DNA of 6,600 nucleotides from Chloroflexota bacterium. GTDB lineage: Bacteria; Chloroflexota; Dehalococcoidia; Lucifugimonadales; Australimonadaceae. This document shows, piece by piece, positions 6,382 to 6,600 of this stretch. The position numbers and the translations under genes were made by a program. The stretch is taken from positions 1 to 6,600 of the forward strand of contig JAPOOH010000279.1 in assembly GCA_026713505.1 (NCBI GenBank). Direction: 5' to 3'. The notes beneath the pieces were generated by a model that was not told the DNA's origin, did not search any database, and saw only the letters and a program-made list of their open reading frames with translations. Position 1 is the first letter of the stretch, and each line of letters begins with the position of its first letter.

Positions 6382-6439
6382 CGACAGCAAATGCGACAGA
6401 AACCGACAGGTAAACGACACTATCCGACAATTTCCGACA
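6382..6439 (+). repeat. Six CGACA repeats phased with the DNA helix
   Basis: CGACA occurs at 6382, 6394, 6404, 6415, 6425 and 6435. The successive steps are 12, 10, 11, 10 and 10 bp, averaging 10.6 bp, the pitch of B-DNA. On the minus strand each unit reads TGTCG followed mainly by G and then A/T-rich bases (GGAAAT, GGATAG, GTTTACC, GGTTTC, GCATTTGC). The steps are not multiples of three, so this is not a coding repeat. All six motifs would lie on one face of the helix, as expected for cooperative protein binding or transposase-binding sites. Confidence 0.85.
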
Positions 6440-6522
6440 GGGGCTCCGTAGTGGTATCCGGGGGCGGTGGTGCGGCGACCAAGAACAGGGTACCGAGGCT
6501 CTGGGCGACCGCGAAAGGGGCG

Positions 6523-6596
6523 GATGTCATATTGCGGCGAATGCTTCCTGAGAGGATGTTGCGCGCTAAAGCGCGGGCTTCGCTCAACATGACATC
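6523..6596. repeat. 74-nt imperfect palindrome at the window end
   Basis: The outer arms GATGTCAT (6523-6530) and ATGACATC (6589-6596) are perfectly inverted. Pairing continues imperfectly through 6541 and 6579, as TTGCGGCGAA against TTCGCTCAA with one bulge and two mismatches. The right half (6555-6593) is the inverted second copy of the 39-nt repeat at 3531. Two inverted units joined in one hairpin resemble a REPIN-type arrangement. No gene overlaps it within the window. Confidence 0.7.
6555..6593 (-). repeat. 39-nt dispersed repeat, copy 2 (inverted)
   Basis: Read on the minus strand this begins GTCATGTTGAGCG, carries the central palindrome CGCGCTTTAGCGCG, and ends AACATC. It aligns without gaps to 3531-3569, with five differences that are all transitions. 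Its opening 13 bases also match the 5' arm of the hairpin at 2413, except for C to T at the seventh base. Confidence 0.85.
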
Positions 6597-6600
6597 ACCC

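Larger units (their letters stand above)
6290..6600. other. Intergenic stretch without a credible gene
   Basis: No rRNA, tRNA or protein gene is supported in these 311 bases. A 36-codon frame (complement 6420-6530) begins inside a repeat arm, ends inside the CGACA array and lacks a well-placed ribosome site. The stretch holds the T-run after the kinase, the phased CGACA array, about 80 bp of unexplained sequence (6441-6522), and the terminal palindromic repeat. Around the array the base composition falls to about half G+C (29 of 59 at 6382-6440), well below the flanking genes. Confidence 0.7.

Noticed and set aside
5236..6420. 394-codon open frame on the minus strand opposite the kinase
   Set aside because: It is antisense to a kinase with intact family motifs. 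Its translation is low-complexity Ser/Ala/Arg-rich, with no domain I recognise. Long antisense frames are expected at this G+C content.
6382..6439. CRISPR array
   Set aside because: The repeat unit is only 5-6 bp with 5-7 bp gaps, far too short for CRISPR repeats and spacers, and no cas gene is present.
6440..6522. tRNA-like opening (GGGGCTCCGTAGTGG) after the array
   Set aside because: No T-loop GTTCRA, no anticodon stem and no matching acceptor 3' strand could be found.
6420..6530. 36-codon minus-strand frame in the last intergenic region
   Set aside because: Its ATG lies in the arm of the terminal palindrome and its stop inside the CGACA array. The only AGGAA is about 14 nt away, and there is no recognisable product beyond a Pro/Thr-rich stretch.

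Overview
The window is GC-rich (roughly two-thirds G+C), densely coding bacterial chromosome. It has six protein genes and short intergenic gaps that contain palindromic repeats. It looks like ordinary metabolic chromosome, with no phage, plasmid, CRISPR or RNA gene that I can see. The taxon cannot be fixed from sequence alone. An hpnCDE squalene operon, FGGY kinase and amidohydrolase genes, and intergenic repeats built on GTCATGYTGAGCG would fit an uncultured Chloroflexota-type genome, but that is a guess; hpnCDE is also common in Proteobacteria, Acidobacteria and others.

Bases 1-2394 (+ strand) are a tight three-gene operon for squalene synthesis: the 3' end of hpnC, complete hpnD and complete hpnE. 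The reading frames overlap by 4 nt (ATGA) and 49 nt. HpnD makes presqualene diphosphate from two farnesyl diphosphates, HpnC converts it to hydroxysqualene, and HpnE reduces that to squalene for hopanoids or related triterpenoids. No squalene-hopene cyclase gene lies in the window.

Bases 2395-2533 hold two perfect hairpins and lead into a D-2-hydroxyacid dehydrogenase-like gene (2534-3520, +). It keeps the NAD fold and the catalytic His but carries Asn and His where the family's catalytic Arg and Glu normally sit. Bases 3521-3596 separate it from a convergent amidohydrolase-2 family gene (complement 3597-4733) and contain a dispersed repeat plus a strong hairpin. A 74-nt divergent gap carries a good sigma70-like promoter for the amidohydrolase, placed so close that the mRNA may be leaderless. 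An FGGY-family carbohydrate kinase follows (4808-6289, +).

The last 311 bases (6290-6600) have no credible gene but are structured. A helically phased array of six CGACA motifs (6382-6439) faces a lone inverted TGTCGG at 6316. After it comes a second copy of the 39-nt repeat at 3531, in inverted orientation, inside a larger imperfect palindrome. The CGACA array is the most unusual thing in the window. The best explanations are an array of protein-binding sites or a decayed or miniature transposon end, and neither is proven.
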